Assembly (NCBI RefSeq): GCF_038502225.1
Contig: NC_091355.1
Location: 10,851,948-10,915,947, forward strand
Length of the DNA stretch: 64,000 nt
From: Cherax quadricarinatus
Taxonomy: Eukaryota; Arthropoda; Malacostraca; Decapoda; Parastacidae
Reading direction: 5' to 3'
Made by a program: the position numbers and the translations under genes. Position 1 is the stretch's first letter; every line of letters begins with the position of its first letter. Below, in pieces: positions 11,641 to 22,801 of the stretch. The notes beneath the pieces are model-generated. The model did not search any database. It was not told where the DNA came from and saw only the letters and a list, made by a program, of their open reading frames with translations.

Positions 11641-13190
11641 GTACTCTTCATACCTTATAACTGACTCCTTTCACAGCTATCTTGGAGAGGGTACCACAGG
11701 AGATATAATACAAGAAAGGCCTGGGAATGAGACTCTCGAAGAATTAACATTATCAATGATATATTGATGAAAAAAAAAAAGCCGTATAGTGGGAGGGAGA
11801 ACTAATGTCAGATGTAGTCTTATATTTCAGTTCAGTGTTGTGGATAATGCTGATCGAGAAAGATTTAGTTTGGCTAGAATGCCCTAACCTAATCTGACTA
11901 ACATAAATCGAAAACTTTGCTACAAACCGTATGTAAGAAATACAGAATTTACGAGGCTGGGTTGTAAGCTGGAAGCAAATACAAAACCGGGAATTCGAAA
12001 TTGATGCAGTAAACTAATTCGAAAAATGTGTCATACGTAGAATTTCTTATTAAAGTTAGTGGCCCATCTAGGGAGGTTTCTTTATATAAGGGATTCTTGA
12101 TTCTAGGAATACGACTTCCCTTACACTTCCTTGGATCGAATCTGGATGCCTCACATTCCTTTAGTTTAGTGCTCTCCCATGAATGTAATAATGATAACAT
12201 TAGTACTTTCAGAGATAAAGACAGAGTAAACACGTGAGGGCGCTGAAGAAAGTGTAAAGTGGAGCTTTGGGACGAGGTAAACAAAGTGTGCTGCTGGCTG
12301 AGCGTCGGTATCTAGCAATAGATGTTAGCGTGTCAGCATGACTCAATACTTTTTGCAGTGGGGCTGGGCGTCCCTGAGGATGATGACCAGGAGCTCAACT
12401 GTGGTTTTAATAAAGACAATGTACTAGTCCTCAGATGGTTTAGCGCTTAGTTACAATTATAATAAAATAGTCCTCACATGTAAGTAGCGACAATGCCACT
12501 GATCCCACAGATGCTGACTCGCCTTGATAGATCCCATAGATGCTGACTCACCATGACAGTGCGAAACAGCCGCCCACGGTTGACTGGAAAGTCCTGGACG
12601 CGTACATTTACCCTGCAAGTTCATTTCCCTCAACACCATGACGATGTGTGTCTGATAATTGTTTGCCCACCAAGGCCGTAACGTGTTCTTGTGTTTTCCT
12701 CTAAGTATTGGCAAAGAATACATATGGGGTCATTTATCATTTACATCGTGCAAAACTATTTTGAATATATTTAAAGTAATAAGAGTAACCAAAATAGTAA
12801 GCTGATGCTGGTGAAGAGCTTCCATCACATAAATCAAACCTCATTATCTCCCATTCCCCAGGCGCTGACCCCTACAGGTTTAGTGTTTGCCCTAAGAAGA
12901 TACATGCTCACATAATGAGATGGACCGTCGGAGTCTTGACTCTTCCCAGATCCAGCTCACAAATTCATCGATCTTCCTTTCACAGTTTTTTGTGACATTC
13001 CTTTGAATTTAATAATACTATAAAAAATGTTAGATTTGCTTAATCATGGTCCTGTTTAGCCAGTTACCACAAGGAAGCCCAGGCAAACCTACTCCCTAAA
13101 CTCACCCCAATACCCGAACGACCATGAGGGAGCGGGTCTATATGTTAAATTACCTCCCTACTCCCTCTTTAACGTTTTTACTGAAGGTAA
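11641..13190. other. No gene recognised; one micro-insertion
   Basis: I see no recognisable gene. Short open frames on both strands (11949-12284, 12457-12723) have no familiar features. The only resolved item is the tail insertion at 12434-12467. Confidence 0.5.
12434..12467 (+). mobile_element. 34-bp retro-insertion of the LINE/SINE 3' tail
   Basis: GATGGTTTAGCGCTTAGTTA followed by an AATAA-type tail lies between two copies of TAGTCCTCA (12425-12433 and 12468-12476). It is a 5'-truncated copy of the 3' hairpin and tail found at the end of the LINE at 27.6 kb. Confidence 0.75.
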
Positions 13191-13527
13191 CTAATGGTAA
13201 TTGGACAGGTGGGATGTTTCCCCACAGTGGTTCAGGCTATCATCAACCCAGGTTGGGACTCCAACCTGCAAGTTGTTGGAGAGGACGCTGAATGTTCGTC
13301 TATCTGGTACCTGGAGATGAAAAACCTGCATTTCTTTCGTGCAGTTTGGGTTCCGCAATCTTCAGTCTACAATATCCTAAACAACACGGATCCGAACCTT
13401 TGCCTAGAAAAAAATAGCTCTGTGGCACTTGAGGTATGCTCAGGGCACACCCCTTTAAGACAAAAGAAGAGAAGATGTAAACTAGAGAGATATACTCCCT
13501 ATACAGTAAAGGCGAAGAATAAAAGAG
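13191..13527 (+). other. Unassigned sequence upstream of LINE remnant
   Basis: An open frame from 13194 to 13553 encodes 119 residues with no recognised motif. It may be diverged upstream LINE sequence, because it runs directly into recognisable LINE coding sequence, but nothing identifies it. Confidence 0.3.
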
Positions 13528-15545
13528 TTGCTGAAAGGGGCCAGTATATATAAAATACTAAAGGAGACACTGGTCGGACAAATAACAAAGGTCGAACTTA
13601 AGCTTAAGGAGTCATACACGAGACAAGAAACTCAAGAAGAACTTAAAGCCATAAATGAAATTAAAAGAAACCTAAAATATTTCTTTTCTTATGCAAAATC
13701 TAGGGCAAAAACATTCAGTATTGGATCTCTGCTCAGACGACATGGGACTTACACAGATGACAGCAAGGAAATGAGTGAAATACAAAGTCCCAATATAACT
13801 CAGCGTTTAGTAAGCTACTACATTAAGAGTCGATAATCTAAATGATTTTTTTATGACCGAGACTCAAAATTTGGTTTATTAAAAAATCTCTGTTATCATC
13901 ATAACACCACAAGACTTTGAAAAAACAATAAATGACATGGCCATGCACTCTGCTCCAGGCCCAGACTCGTGAAACTCAGTGTTCATCAAAAACTGCATGA
14001 AGCCCCTATCACGTGCCTTAAGCATTCATTCTGTGGAGAGGGAACATGGACACAGGGGTCATCCCACAGTCACTAAAAACAACAGACTTAGCCCCACTCC
14101 ACAAAGGTGGTAGTAAAGCAATTGCAAAGAATTACAGATCGATAGCACTAACGTCCCACATAATAAAAATTTTGAAAGAGTGCTAGGAAACAAGATCACC
14201 AACCACCTAAATACTAATCAGCTACACAATTCAGGGCAACATGGATTTAAGGCAGGCCGCTCCTGCCTATCCCAACTAATGGACCACTATGACAAGGTCG
14301 TGGATGCCCTAGAGGATAAGCAAAATCTAAGTGTAGTATGCACAGACTTTGCGAAAGCCTTCGACAAGTGTGACCATGTTGCAATAGCACACAAAATGCG
14401 TGATAAAGGAATAACAAGAAAAGTTGGTAGATGGATCTATAACCTCCCAACAAATAGAACACAAAGAGTAATAGTAAGCAGAGTAAAATCAGAGGCGACT
14501 ACAGTGAAAAGCTCTGTTCCACAAGGCACAGTACTCGCTCCCATCCTGTCCCTCATCTTCCTAAGTGACAGACAGAGATGTAAGCCACAACACCTTGTCT
14601 TCCTTTGCCGACGATACCCAAATCTGCACGAGTGTCATCCATCAAAGACACCGCAAGTCTCCAAACGGCCATCAACCAAATCTTTAAATGGGCTGCAGAA
14701 AACAATATGAAGTTCAAAGAAGACAAATTTCGATTACTTCGATATTTAAAACTCGAGGAATCGGAGTATAAAACAAATTCCAACCACATAATACTACGAA
14801 AAACTAATGTGAAGGACCTAGGAGTGACAATATCAGAGGATCTCACTTTCAAAGAACGCAACAATGTCTACCACAGCCGCTAGGAAAATGAAAGGATAGA
14901 TAATGAGAGCCTTCAAAACTAAGGATGCCAAGCCATTGATGATTCTCTTCAAATCGCTTGTTCTCTCTAGGCTGGAACATTGCTGTACACTAACTGCCCC
15001 TTTCAAGGCAGGCGAAATTGCAAACCTGGAGAATGTACAGAGAGCTTTCACGGCACGTATAAGTACGATAAATCACCTAAATTACTGGGGACGGTTAAGT
15101 CCCTCGATTTGTACTCCCTGGAAAGCAGGCGAGAAAGATACATGATAACATACACTTGGGAAATCCTTGAGGGACTAGTCCCAAATCTGCACACGAAAAT
15201 CACTCCCTACGAAAGTAAGACTCGGCGGGCAATGCAACATCCCCCCAATGAAAAGCAGGGGCGCTAAGAGTACGCTTAGACAAAACGCAAGAAGTGTCAG
15301 GGGCCCAAGACTGCTCAAACTGCCTCCTAGCATACATAAGGGGGATTACCAAGAGACCCCTGACTGTTTTCAAGGCGCTGGACAGGCACCTAGAGTCAGT
15401 ACCTGACCAGCCGGGTTGTGGTTCGTACGTCGGTTTACGTGCGGTCAGCAGTAACAACCTGGTTGATCAGGCCCTGATCCACCGCGAGGCCTGGTCACAG
15501 ACTGGGCCGCGGGGGCGTTGACCCTCGAAACTCTCTCCAGGTATA
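13528..15545 (+). pseudogene. LINE reverse transcriptase, dead copy A
   Basis: Coding blocks in changing frames are collinear with copy B (55440-57362). In order: a pre-RT block with KYFFSYAKSRAKT; GHGFKAGRSC-like HGFKAGRSCLSQLMDHYD; DFAKAFDKCDHV (catalytic motif A); SSVPQGTVLAPIL; SFADDTQIC (motif C) near 14601; a thumb region with LLRYLKLEESEY; and the C-terminal block DQPGCGSYVGLRA ... REAWSQTGPRGR ending at a TGA near 15521. Several frameshifts and stops make it nonfunctional. It is an APE-type non-LTR RT, with no RNase H seen. The clade is uncertain (jockey/CR1-like). Confidence 0.88.
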
Positions 15546-15960
15546 GTAAGGCTGGCTGGCTGGTGCCATTCATGAGGAGTTTACCAGACGTCTTTATACT
15601 TCGGTATGATACATAGCGGAGGTTTGGTGCCCTCGTCGTCTCCAGACTCGGGTGCTATTAGGGCGACTGTACAAGTGTCTCCAACAGTTTCTAATTAACA
15701 GATTGTTTAAGGAGGTTAGCAAGTGTATTTAGGTACAGATACATAAATTATCATACATAGCAACATAAGTGTAAATTTCTTAGGATAACCCAAAATAGTC
15801 AGACAGAGGGTGTCTTGCAAGACAGTATTTTTATGTGGTTATGAATGGTGTGGTCAGTGTTATCCCTAATGGAGTCAAGGCTACCCTTGTATGTGGATAA
15901 TCTTGCAGTGTACTTACTGCATGGCGCCTACTCTTGGAGTGACCTATCACTGACTTAAGT
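15546..15960. other. No gene recognised
   Basis: Diverged sequence between two LINE remnants. Nothing specific is visible. Confidence 0.4.
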
Positions 15961-15964
15961 GACA

Positions 15965-16711
15965 GTGGACATCATGGAGTGGGCTGCTTTTAACGGCTAC
16001 CGGTTTTCCACTAGGAGAAGGTGACACTTCTGAGATCTTTCTTATAAAAGGAATCTCAAAGTGGACACACTGCGGGCGCTAGAAATTCTTAAAGTGCTCT
16101 CCCACGGCATATGGAAGAGGATCAGTACACAATGTTACACCTGTATGCAGCCTTGTGCCGTTCCAGGCTGGATACTGAATGTCATATCTACTCGCTGACC
16201 ACCCCTTTCCAGCACTTCTTGCTGACCCCTGTTCATCACCTGGGGATACGTCTTTGCACAGTTGCATTCCGTACTTTCCCTGTCGAAAGCCTCTGTGTTG
16301 GGTGTAGTGAGCTTTTCCTGCATCTCCGTCATGGGGAACTAGGTCGGCGCTACCTGCTGCGGGTTCGGCATGCTCATAGTTGTTCGTTTATATTGCAGTC
16401 TTTCGTAAGTGGCGTCCTATTCAGTTTGGATGTAAGCCCGTCTCCTAGATTGTGACCTCGATGTGTCTGAAATCAGAGAGGTTGACTTTTCTCTCTACCC
16501 TCCTAGACAAAGCCTGAGGTTTGTCTTTGTAGGCAGTATGTAGCCCCGGTGATGACCTTGTCTAATTTTTTGAAGCCTGACTGGTGATGAGTTTGCTGTG
16601 ATTGCCAGTGAGGACTCATTGTGAAGTTACCATCCTGTGTGCAAACTGCGGATCTCCATGCAGTCCTTACAGTCCTTGTCCTGATTACTGGCTTAGCTGG
16701 TTTTCGGTTCA
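15965..16711 (+). pseudogene. I-type LINE remnant, reverse-transcriptase thumb part
   Basis: Conceptual translation shows MEWAAFNGYRFSTRRR, then ALEILKVLSH, then LYAALCRSRLDTE and LTPVHHLGIRLCTVAFRT and FPVESLCVG. The same landmarks in the same order (SALILSKLDYG, NPIHHQGLRLCLGAFRS, SPVESLYAE) occur in the LINE at 25.4-26.6 kb, so this is a relative of that family. It carries frameshifts and is interrupted by a SINE; its RNase H part resumes at 17002. Confidence 0.82.
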
Positions 16712-16716
16712 CTGTG

Positions 16717-17001
16717 GCCCGGTGGCCTGGTAGCTAAAGCTCCCGCTTCACACACGAGGGCCCGGGTTCGATACCCGGTGGGTGGAAACATTTCGACGCG
16801 TTTCCTTACACCTGTTGTCCTGTTCACCTAGCAGCAAATAGGTACCTGGGTGTTAGTCGACTGGTGTGGGTCGCATCCTGGGAGAAAAGATTAAGGGCCC
16901 CAATGGAAATAAGTTAGACAGTCCTCGATGGCGCACTGACTTTACCTGGGTTATCCTGGGAGGCTAACCCTCCGGGGTTAAAAATCCTAAGAAAATCTTA
17001 T
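16717..17001 (+). mobile_element. tRNA-derived SINE, type A
   Basis: The head is tRNA-like: GTGGCCTGGTAGCTAAAG (box A region) and CGGGTTCGATACCCGG (box B and T-arm). The body contains TACCTGGGTGTTAGTCGACT and the 3' end is GGGGTTAAAAATCC ... AAATCTTAT. CTGTG at 16712-16716 and 17002-17006 looks like a short target-site duplication. Removing the SINE restores the RNase H reading VYSDSLCTLSAL, showing insertion into the LINE remnant. Confidence 0.9.
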
Positions 17002-17345
17002 CTGTGTACTCAGATTCCCTATGTACTCTATCTGCCCTGGCTCAGTATGCTTCTGTCTCTCCTGTGGTCCAAAAGATCCAGGAGATGTCAGCTCATCTTA
17101 ACGCACGGTACAAGGTTGTAGTTTTGTTGGTGTCTGGGGCATGCTGGTGTCCCGGAAGATGAAATGGCAGATATTGAAGCAAAGGCTCCTTTAACAAACC
17201 CACTTTTTAGTAAACATCTCCCTTACAATGACTTCATGGGCATATCCATAGATATGTTCTCTGGAAGTGGCAGGCCCAAGGACATGGGTGTTTGGTCTTC
17301 CATCAACAGGAATCGTCAAGTAAGATGAGGGATTATTCGCCGAAC
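17002..17345 (+). pseudogene. I-type LINE remnant, RNase H part
   Basis: VYSDSLCTLSALAQYA (RNase H motif with a catalytic Asp) is followed by NARYKVVV, a frameshift, and HAGVPEDEMADIEAKAPLT, the typical end of a LINE RNase H domain (compare PGHADVQDNEQADTAARS at about 26.95 kb). It continues the element at 15965-16711. Confidence 0.8.
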
Positions 17346-19070
17346 ACAGTAACATCAGGAATGGGGAAGAAATGAAGAGAGTGAATGCTTTACAATAATG
17401 TCATAAAAGGGGAATGAAATGAGAAATGAAAATGTTATCTGTTGTAATAATCATGAGGATCACATATAATAATCATTAATATATAGCAATCACTGTTAAC
17501 AATTATTACGAACACAGGTAATGAATGGCCTGTAAGACCTGGTCGTAATGGGAACTGGAGCACACAAACTCAGCAGTAGACTATAATGTATATTTTGCCT
17601 TCACCCACTATATACAGATATGTACAATATGTATAGATAGAAAAAAAAAGTGTACACCACGGTGACAGATGGCAAAGCACCGTACTCAACCAGCAGGTAG
17701 GCAAGTCTGCCAATCCTTCCCGCAGGTGAATCACATTGTTTCAGCTTTGGCGGGTTTGCCTGTGATTGGTTAATGATCCAAGGTACTGATTTAACGACGG
17801 GTACCCTATCGATCGTTAAACCTTTAGCACCCACCCGGTTCTATGGTTGGGAAGCAGCCTATTTGGGAGTGTGACATACACCGAATTAATTGTAACATAC
17901 TCTTTGCATGCCACAATAATGATTATATCATAATGCCCACAATAGGGGGGGGGGATGATAATGCACAGCCTACAGTTGCTGTTATCATCCTAATAAAAAT
18001 TAGTTTACTGTAGTTAACACACACTAAGTCACCACTAAAGCTATCCTTCACTTGTTACTTCCTCTACAATAAAATATAACTACGTAAACAAAATAACATG
18101 ACTCACATATTATTCCACTTATAGTCTCTACCAATATTTACAATTTTATTGACACCCAAGGCAAGAATACCCCCCCCCCCACTACCTTCCACCAATACAA
18201 TGAAAGCGCACATACCTATCAACTTCAGGAATGCACGCACCTCTATCCCAGATGAATAGAGGTCCTTTACCATCCTCTAGGATACACAAATAACCTCCCA
18301 ACTCAGTCCCAGGTCGAAATATTGGTCCAAACCAGAAGAAATGGAAACACATCCACCCCCACTGACAGCTAGCGCTTCACTGGGGCAACCAGTAATCTGC
18401 TGTACACTGTTAACCCTATACAAAATAACACAACAAATCATAACACTAAACAGCTAATTACTAGCTCCCTAACCATTGATAAAATAATAAGGCTATTTTT
18501 TAGCACCTTATATATTTATACATGTATATATAAATATAATTTAAACATGTAAGAATGATGAAAAATATTTTCATCTCAAAATGCTTTACAAAAACCCTAA
18601 ATATATCTAGCCCTACCTTATAAACATTTAAATTTTACTCAGAACCATACTATGAATATCATAAAACCTTATTAGTATATAATCAATCATCCAAAACAGA
18701 CAAGATTTTCAAAAATGGATAAAGACAAGTCTAACACATCCCCCCTTAAAACCCATCAAATCTCATAATTACGTTACTCTACAAATACCAATATACTCTT
18801 GTAACCTTCTGATGGTTATATAATAGCCTAGCCTAAAATAATGTAATGATGCAATCCCTACCTACGAAAAAAAAAATGTAATTATAAAATGTAAACAACA
18901 TGGAGCAACAACACCTGGCAGCCTAGCGGCTAAAAATTAATATATTCCAAATGATCTTGATAAACAAATATAACTATTTAAATCAAATGTTCTATTAATA
19001 ATAATATAAGTCCTGTAGTCCAAAGCTATATTACAGCTACTACTACTATACTACTACAACAAGTACGACC
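17346..19070. other. No gene recognised
   Basis: AT-rich, with short homopolymer G and C runs at about 17946-17954 and 18171-18180. I see no coding sequence or known repeat. 17640-17900 is higher in GC, but I could not assign it. Confidence 0.45.
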
Positions 19071-19084
19071 ACTACGACTATTAC

Positions 19085-19380
19085 CACTACAACGCCGTAG
19101 CTCTGTAGGCAACTCATTCTCACACACAGTCTGTTGTTCAGTCCCAGACATGGGTGGAAATGTTAGGCATGTTTCCTTACACTTGCTCTCCCTGTTCATC
19201 TAACAGTAAGTAGGTACCTGGGCGTTAGTTGACTGTTGTGGGTTGCATTCTGGAAGACAAGATTGAAGACCACAATGGAAATACGACAGATAGTCCTCGA
19301 TGACGGACCGACTTTCTTGGGTTATCCTGGGTAGCGAAGTTTACGAGGTAAAAATCCGAACAAATCTTATCTTGTCTTAA
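19085..19380 (+). mobile_element. Type A SINE, diverged copy
   Basis: The core GTACCTGGGCGTTAGTTGAC and the 3' end TAAAAATCCGAACAAATCTT match the copy at 41.65 kb. The tRNA-like head is eroded (GTAGCTCTGTAGGCAAC is still visible). Confidence 0.85.
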
Positions 19381-19517
19381 CGACTACTACTATTAATGAA
19401 GCTCAGACAACTTACCACCCACACCCTCACATACACCCCAACGTACATCAACACACTACACATACACCTATACCCACCCATACACATACCCCTACACTCA
19501 CACCCACCCACGAGGGA

Positions 19518-19853
19518 GCCTATAATAATAATAATTATTATTATTATTATTATTTCTACGAGTACATGTACAAGGTATACAGTCCTAGATGACATCAATG
19601 ACATACTATTATATAGAAAGACCCATGTTGTGCAGAGCATTTCGGATAAATTAGGTCAATTTTGTCCCAGGATGCGACCCACACCAGTCGCCTAACATCC
19701 AGGTACCTATTTTACTGCTAGGTGAACATGGACAACGTGTCTTAAGGAAAATAGTCCTGTTTCCACCCGTATCGTGGCTCGAACCACAGACGTCAATGTG
19801 TGAGCTGAGTGCGTTAGCAATCAAGCTACTGGCGCCTCCAACGCCCACTCACC
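19518..19853 (-). mobile_element. tRNA-derived SINE, type B, minus strand
   Basis: Read on the minus strand: a tRNA-like head with box B GTGGTTCGAGCCAC (about 19773-19786), the same central core as type A (TAGGCGACTGGTGTGGGTCG), and then a different 3' part with AAATGCTCTGCACAACA, ending in (AAT)n at 19518-19553. Confidence 0.85.
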
Positions 19854-19879
19854 GCCAAACTACATCTACCGTACCTAAC

Positions 19880-20320
19880 ACATAACTTTCTCAAGCATTA
19901 CCGAACACATAACTACGTCTACCTTACCTAACACATAACTACGTCTACCTTACCTAACACATAACTACGTCTACCTTACCTAACACACAACTACGTCTAC
20001 CTTACCTAACACATAACTACGTCTACCTTACCTAACACATAACTACGTCTACCTTACCTAACACATAACTACGTCTACCTTACCTAACACATAACTACGT
20101 CTACCTTACCTAACACATAACTACGTCTACCTTACCTAACACATAACTACGTCTACCTTACCTAACACATAAATACGTCTACCTTACCTAACACATAACT
20201 ACGTCTACCTTACCTAGCACATAACTACGTCTACCTTACCTAACACATAACTACGTCTACCTTACCTAACACATTACGTCTACCTTACCTAACACATAAC
20301 TACGTTTACCTTACCTAACA
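19880..20320. repeat. 26-bp minisatellite, left part, about 16 units
   Basis: The unit contains AACACATAACTACGTCTACC and TTACCT. It is interrupted at 20321 by the Tc1-like transposon and resumes at 22147. Confidence 0.95.
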
Positions 20321-20895
20321 TATTCATTACTGCCATAATTCTTATGTATTTTTTTTAAATTCTATATTTTTCTACTAAAAGGTCAATTAAACCAATTTCA
20401 CTGACGGCTAATGGATTTATTTTGATACACCAAGAGAGGTCAACTATTTTACATTAATCAATCGATATTTAATTTGACCAGCCCTAGTATACGTAACTGC
20501 TGTAACATGTGGGCCTCATGCCAACCATCAAGATTTAACATAATACTTGATGTCCTGGTTTGGTGCGCAAATATTGATTTCTGCTTCATATTGACTGTGA
20601 TAATTCCATTAGTGTGTATTTTCTGTATCAATGCTTACTACCAAAAGTAACTTTTGTTTTTTCTTTCAGTTTAATGGTTAGAAAAAAAGGTTAACAGAAA
20701 TGGCAAAAATAGTGATTTGAGACCTCACACAGTGGGACAGATAAGCGTTTTATTGAGTGACAATACACTGAAAAAGAAAGAAATAGCAATAAAACTTTTT
20801 TTTAAACTCAAACAGATAATAAAATTAAGAAGAAATTGAATCACAATCAAAATTTAAACTCAAACAGGGGTGGGAAGATGTGGTAGAAAACGAAA

Positions 20896-21055
20896 TTATT
20901 ATAATCAAGGGGGAAACGCTAAACCCAGAGGATTATACAGCGCCTGGGGGGGGGGATGTGGAAGGCATTCAGGTTTAATTCGGGGAACTGGAGCACAAAT
21001 CCAATTCCCTAAATCAAGAGCCCCTCACCAACATCAAGGAACCTTCCTTGAGGGG
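20896..21055 (-). mobile_element. 160-bp SINE (hairpin-tail family) inside the transposase
   Basis: TAGAAAACGAAA is duplicated at 20884-20895 and 21056-21067, and a GG precedes both copies. Read on the minus strand, the element begins CCCCTCAAGGAAGGTTCC and ends with TTTAGCG, CCCCCTTGATTATAATAA. It is a full-length member of the family at 34105-34272 and 37091-37274. Confidence 0.93.
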
Positions 21056-21318
21056 TAGAAAACGAAAAACAACACCTAGACAGAAAAATAATACGAATGG
21101 TTCTTAACAGAAAATCACCTTGCAGATTTCCTCTGACAGTTATGAGAGGCTTTTGGAAAACGGATTGAAAGGATATCGTTCCATGATACGGGAACGTTTA
21201 TCCTGGGCTAAGAATCACATTGAGTGGACTTCTGAACAATGGGATCAGGTAAGAATTACATTTAGCTATTCAGGTCATTGTCATTTAATAAAATGATAAT
21301 TCTATTTGGAAAAAATAG

Positions 21319-21453
21319 GATTACCATTCAGCTTCTATTGTCTCTTCTTTTGTTGCAGGTTAAGATTACCATTCAGCTTCTATTGTCTCTTCTTTTGTTG
21401 CAGGTTAAGATTACCATTCAGCTTCTATTGTCTCTTTTATTGTTGCAGGTGGT
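21319..21453 (+). repeat. 45-bp tandem triplication spanning an intron acceptor
   Basis: Copies start at 21319, 21364 and 21409. Each contains a pyrimidine-rich tract ending TTGTTGCAG, i.e. a complete 3' splice-site signal. Only the third is joined to the VVFSDES exon in frame. Confidence 0.93.
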
Positions 21454-21683
21454 GTTCTCTGATGAATCAATCATTCGAGTGATGGATGACCGTGTGCTGA
21501 CTGTAAGAAGGTGGTTAAGTGAGAAATTTATGCCTGAATGTCTGAAGAAGACGGTGAAATTTCCTGAGATGAATCATGGTGTGGGGATCCATTTCCGTTC
21601 ATGGAAAAGTCGTTTGCACATAGTTGAGGGTACTATGAACCAGGTTGAGTATATACAAGTACGACAACGCCAATTACTGCCTC

Positions 21684-21775
21684 AGATAAGAACATAAGAA
21701 CAAAAGAACATAAGAAAGAAGGAACAGTGCAACAGGCCTACTGGCCCATGCGAGGCGAGGTTGGCATAGTGATGG
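21684..21775 (+). mobile_element. Short dispersed-repeat insertion in transposase
   Basis: AAGAACATAAGAAC repeats followed by CAGGCCTACTGGCCCATGCG interrupt the transposase between LLPQI and the FQQD block. I recall this as a common decapod interspersed repeat, probably a 5'-truncated retroelement end. Its boundaries are approximate. Confidence 0.6.
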
Positions 21776-22146
21776 ATGTTGGACATTCCAACAAGACTCA
21801 GCCCCATGTTACACGGCAAAATCAGTAAAGACATGGTATGCACAAAATGGCGTTGAGCTGCTCCTATTGGCTGGATATTCCTCCGAAATAAACCCTATTG
21901 AGAGTATATGGTCTGTATTGAAGGATGAAATACACGAAGATCCCATTACGACCCAAGAGCAACTCACAGAACACTTATGCATGCTAGGGCTGGTCAAACC
22001 AAATATTAATCAATGTAAAATAGTTGACCTGTACTTGTGTATAAAAATAAATACACTAGCAGTCAGTGAAACTGGTTTAATTGACCTTTTAGTAGAAAAA
22101 TATCGAATTTTCAAAAAAAAAATCCATAATAATTATGACATTACTG

Positions 22147-22310
22147 TAATTACGTCTACCTTACTTAACAAATAACTACGTCTACCTTAACACATAACTG
22201 CGTCTACCTTACTTACTAAATTACGTCTACCTTAACACATTACTACATCTATCTAACACATAACTACATCTACCTAACACAGAACTACTTCTACCTTGCC
22301 TTAATCTTCT
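22147..22310. repeat. 26-bp minisatellite, right part
   Basis: It continues the array at 19880-20320 after the transposon, with about six more diverged units (ACGTCTACCTTAAC, ACATCTACCTAACAC). Confidence 0.9.
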
Positions 22311-22801
22311 CCAGCACTCTATTGCTTACCTCAATCTTCCTCAACACTATTGTTTACCTTAGTCTTCCTCTTCAACACCAGTCTTCCTCATCACCTTGAC
22401 TCAGTATACTTGGCACACAGGCCTCAGTCAGTATGACTGAATTCTTCACTTTTTTTTAGTCTTGGACAACCGGTGTAAACCAACCACTCCATGACTGGAG
22501 GAATGAGAAGTGGGAGAAGGGGCGGAGGGAAAGGGGGAGCAGATGGAAGGGGAAACCGGGGGGGGTGAGGAGGAGGAGGGCGCCTCGGGGAGCAAGAATA
22601 AAAAATTTGACCCTGAAAGATATACTTTTTTCTTAAAAAAATGTTCATTAGTACTGAAGGTAAATGACTCCAAAATACTGTGGTGTATGTACACTACGTG
22701 GATAATATACATGTCTATAATACAAAGATAGCACTCAAAGGAAAAAAACTTGTTTTTAGAAAGGGGTGGAGTTAGGCTCGTTGGGGAAGGGGGGGATGTT
22801 C
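22311..22801. other. No gene recognised; purine-rich tract
   Basis: 22500-22590 is a G/A-rich tract (GGGGGAGCAG, GAGGAGGAGG). No gene or named repeat is seen otherwise. Confidence 0.5.

Larger units (their letters stand above)
20700..21998 (+). pseudogene. Tc1-like DD34E transposase, decayed
   Basis: The enzyme would excise and insert the element at TA. An N-terminal helix-turn-helix is visible at 20700-20800 (RPHTVGQISVLL, KKKEIAIKL). A GRKRKTTPR basic motif flanks the SINE. Catalytic residues are the Asp in VVFSDES, the Asp in FQQDSAPCYTAKS and the Glu in INPIESIW. There are 34 residues between the second and third, which is the classic DD34E spacing. Exon 1 ends WTSEQWDQ at 21248, and a phase-0 intron (21249-21448, GTAAGA...TTGTTGCAG) joins cleanly to VVFSDES. 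Stops and frameshifts near 20830-21110 and an inserted repeat at about 21684-21775 make it inactive. Confidence 0.88.
20323..22146 (+). mobile_element. Tc1/mariner-type transposon with long inverted repeats
   Basis: The left end 20323-20500 and the right end about 21985-22146 are inverted copies over more than 150 bp; landmarks are TTTTTCTACTAAAAGGTCAA and TTTGACCAGCCCTAG. A TA lies at each boundary (20321-20322 and 22147-22148). Joining the flanks recreates a minisatellite unit, so the insertion point is certain. The interior carries a decayed DD34E transposase. A 160-bp SINE and another short repeat have since inserted into it. Confidence 0.93.

Noticed and set aside
17640..17900. Possible LTR of a retrovirus-like element
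   Set aside because: The patch stands out in composition, but no second copy, primer-binding site, polypurine tract or gag-pol sequence was found in the window.
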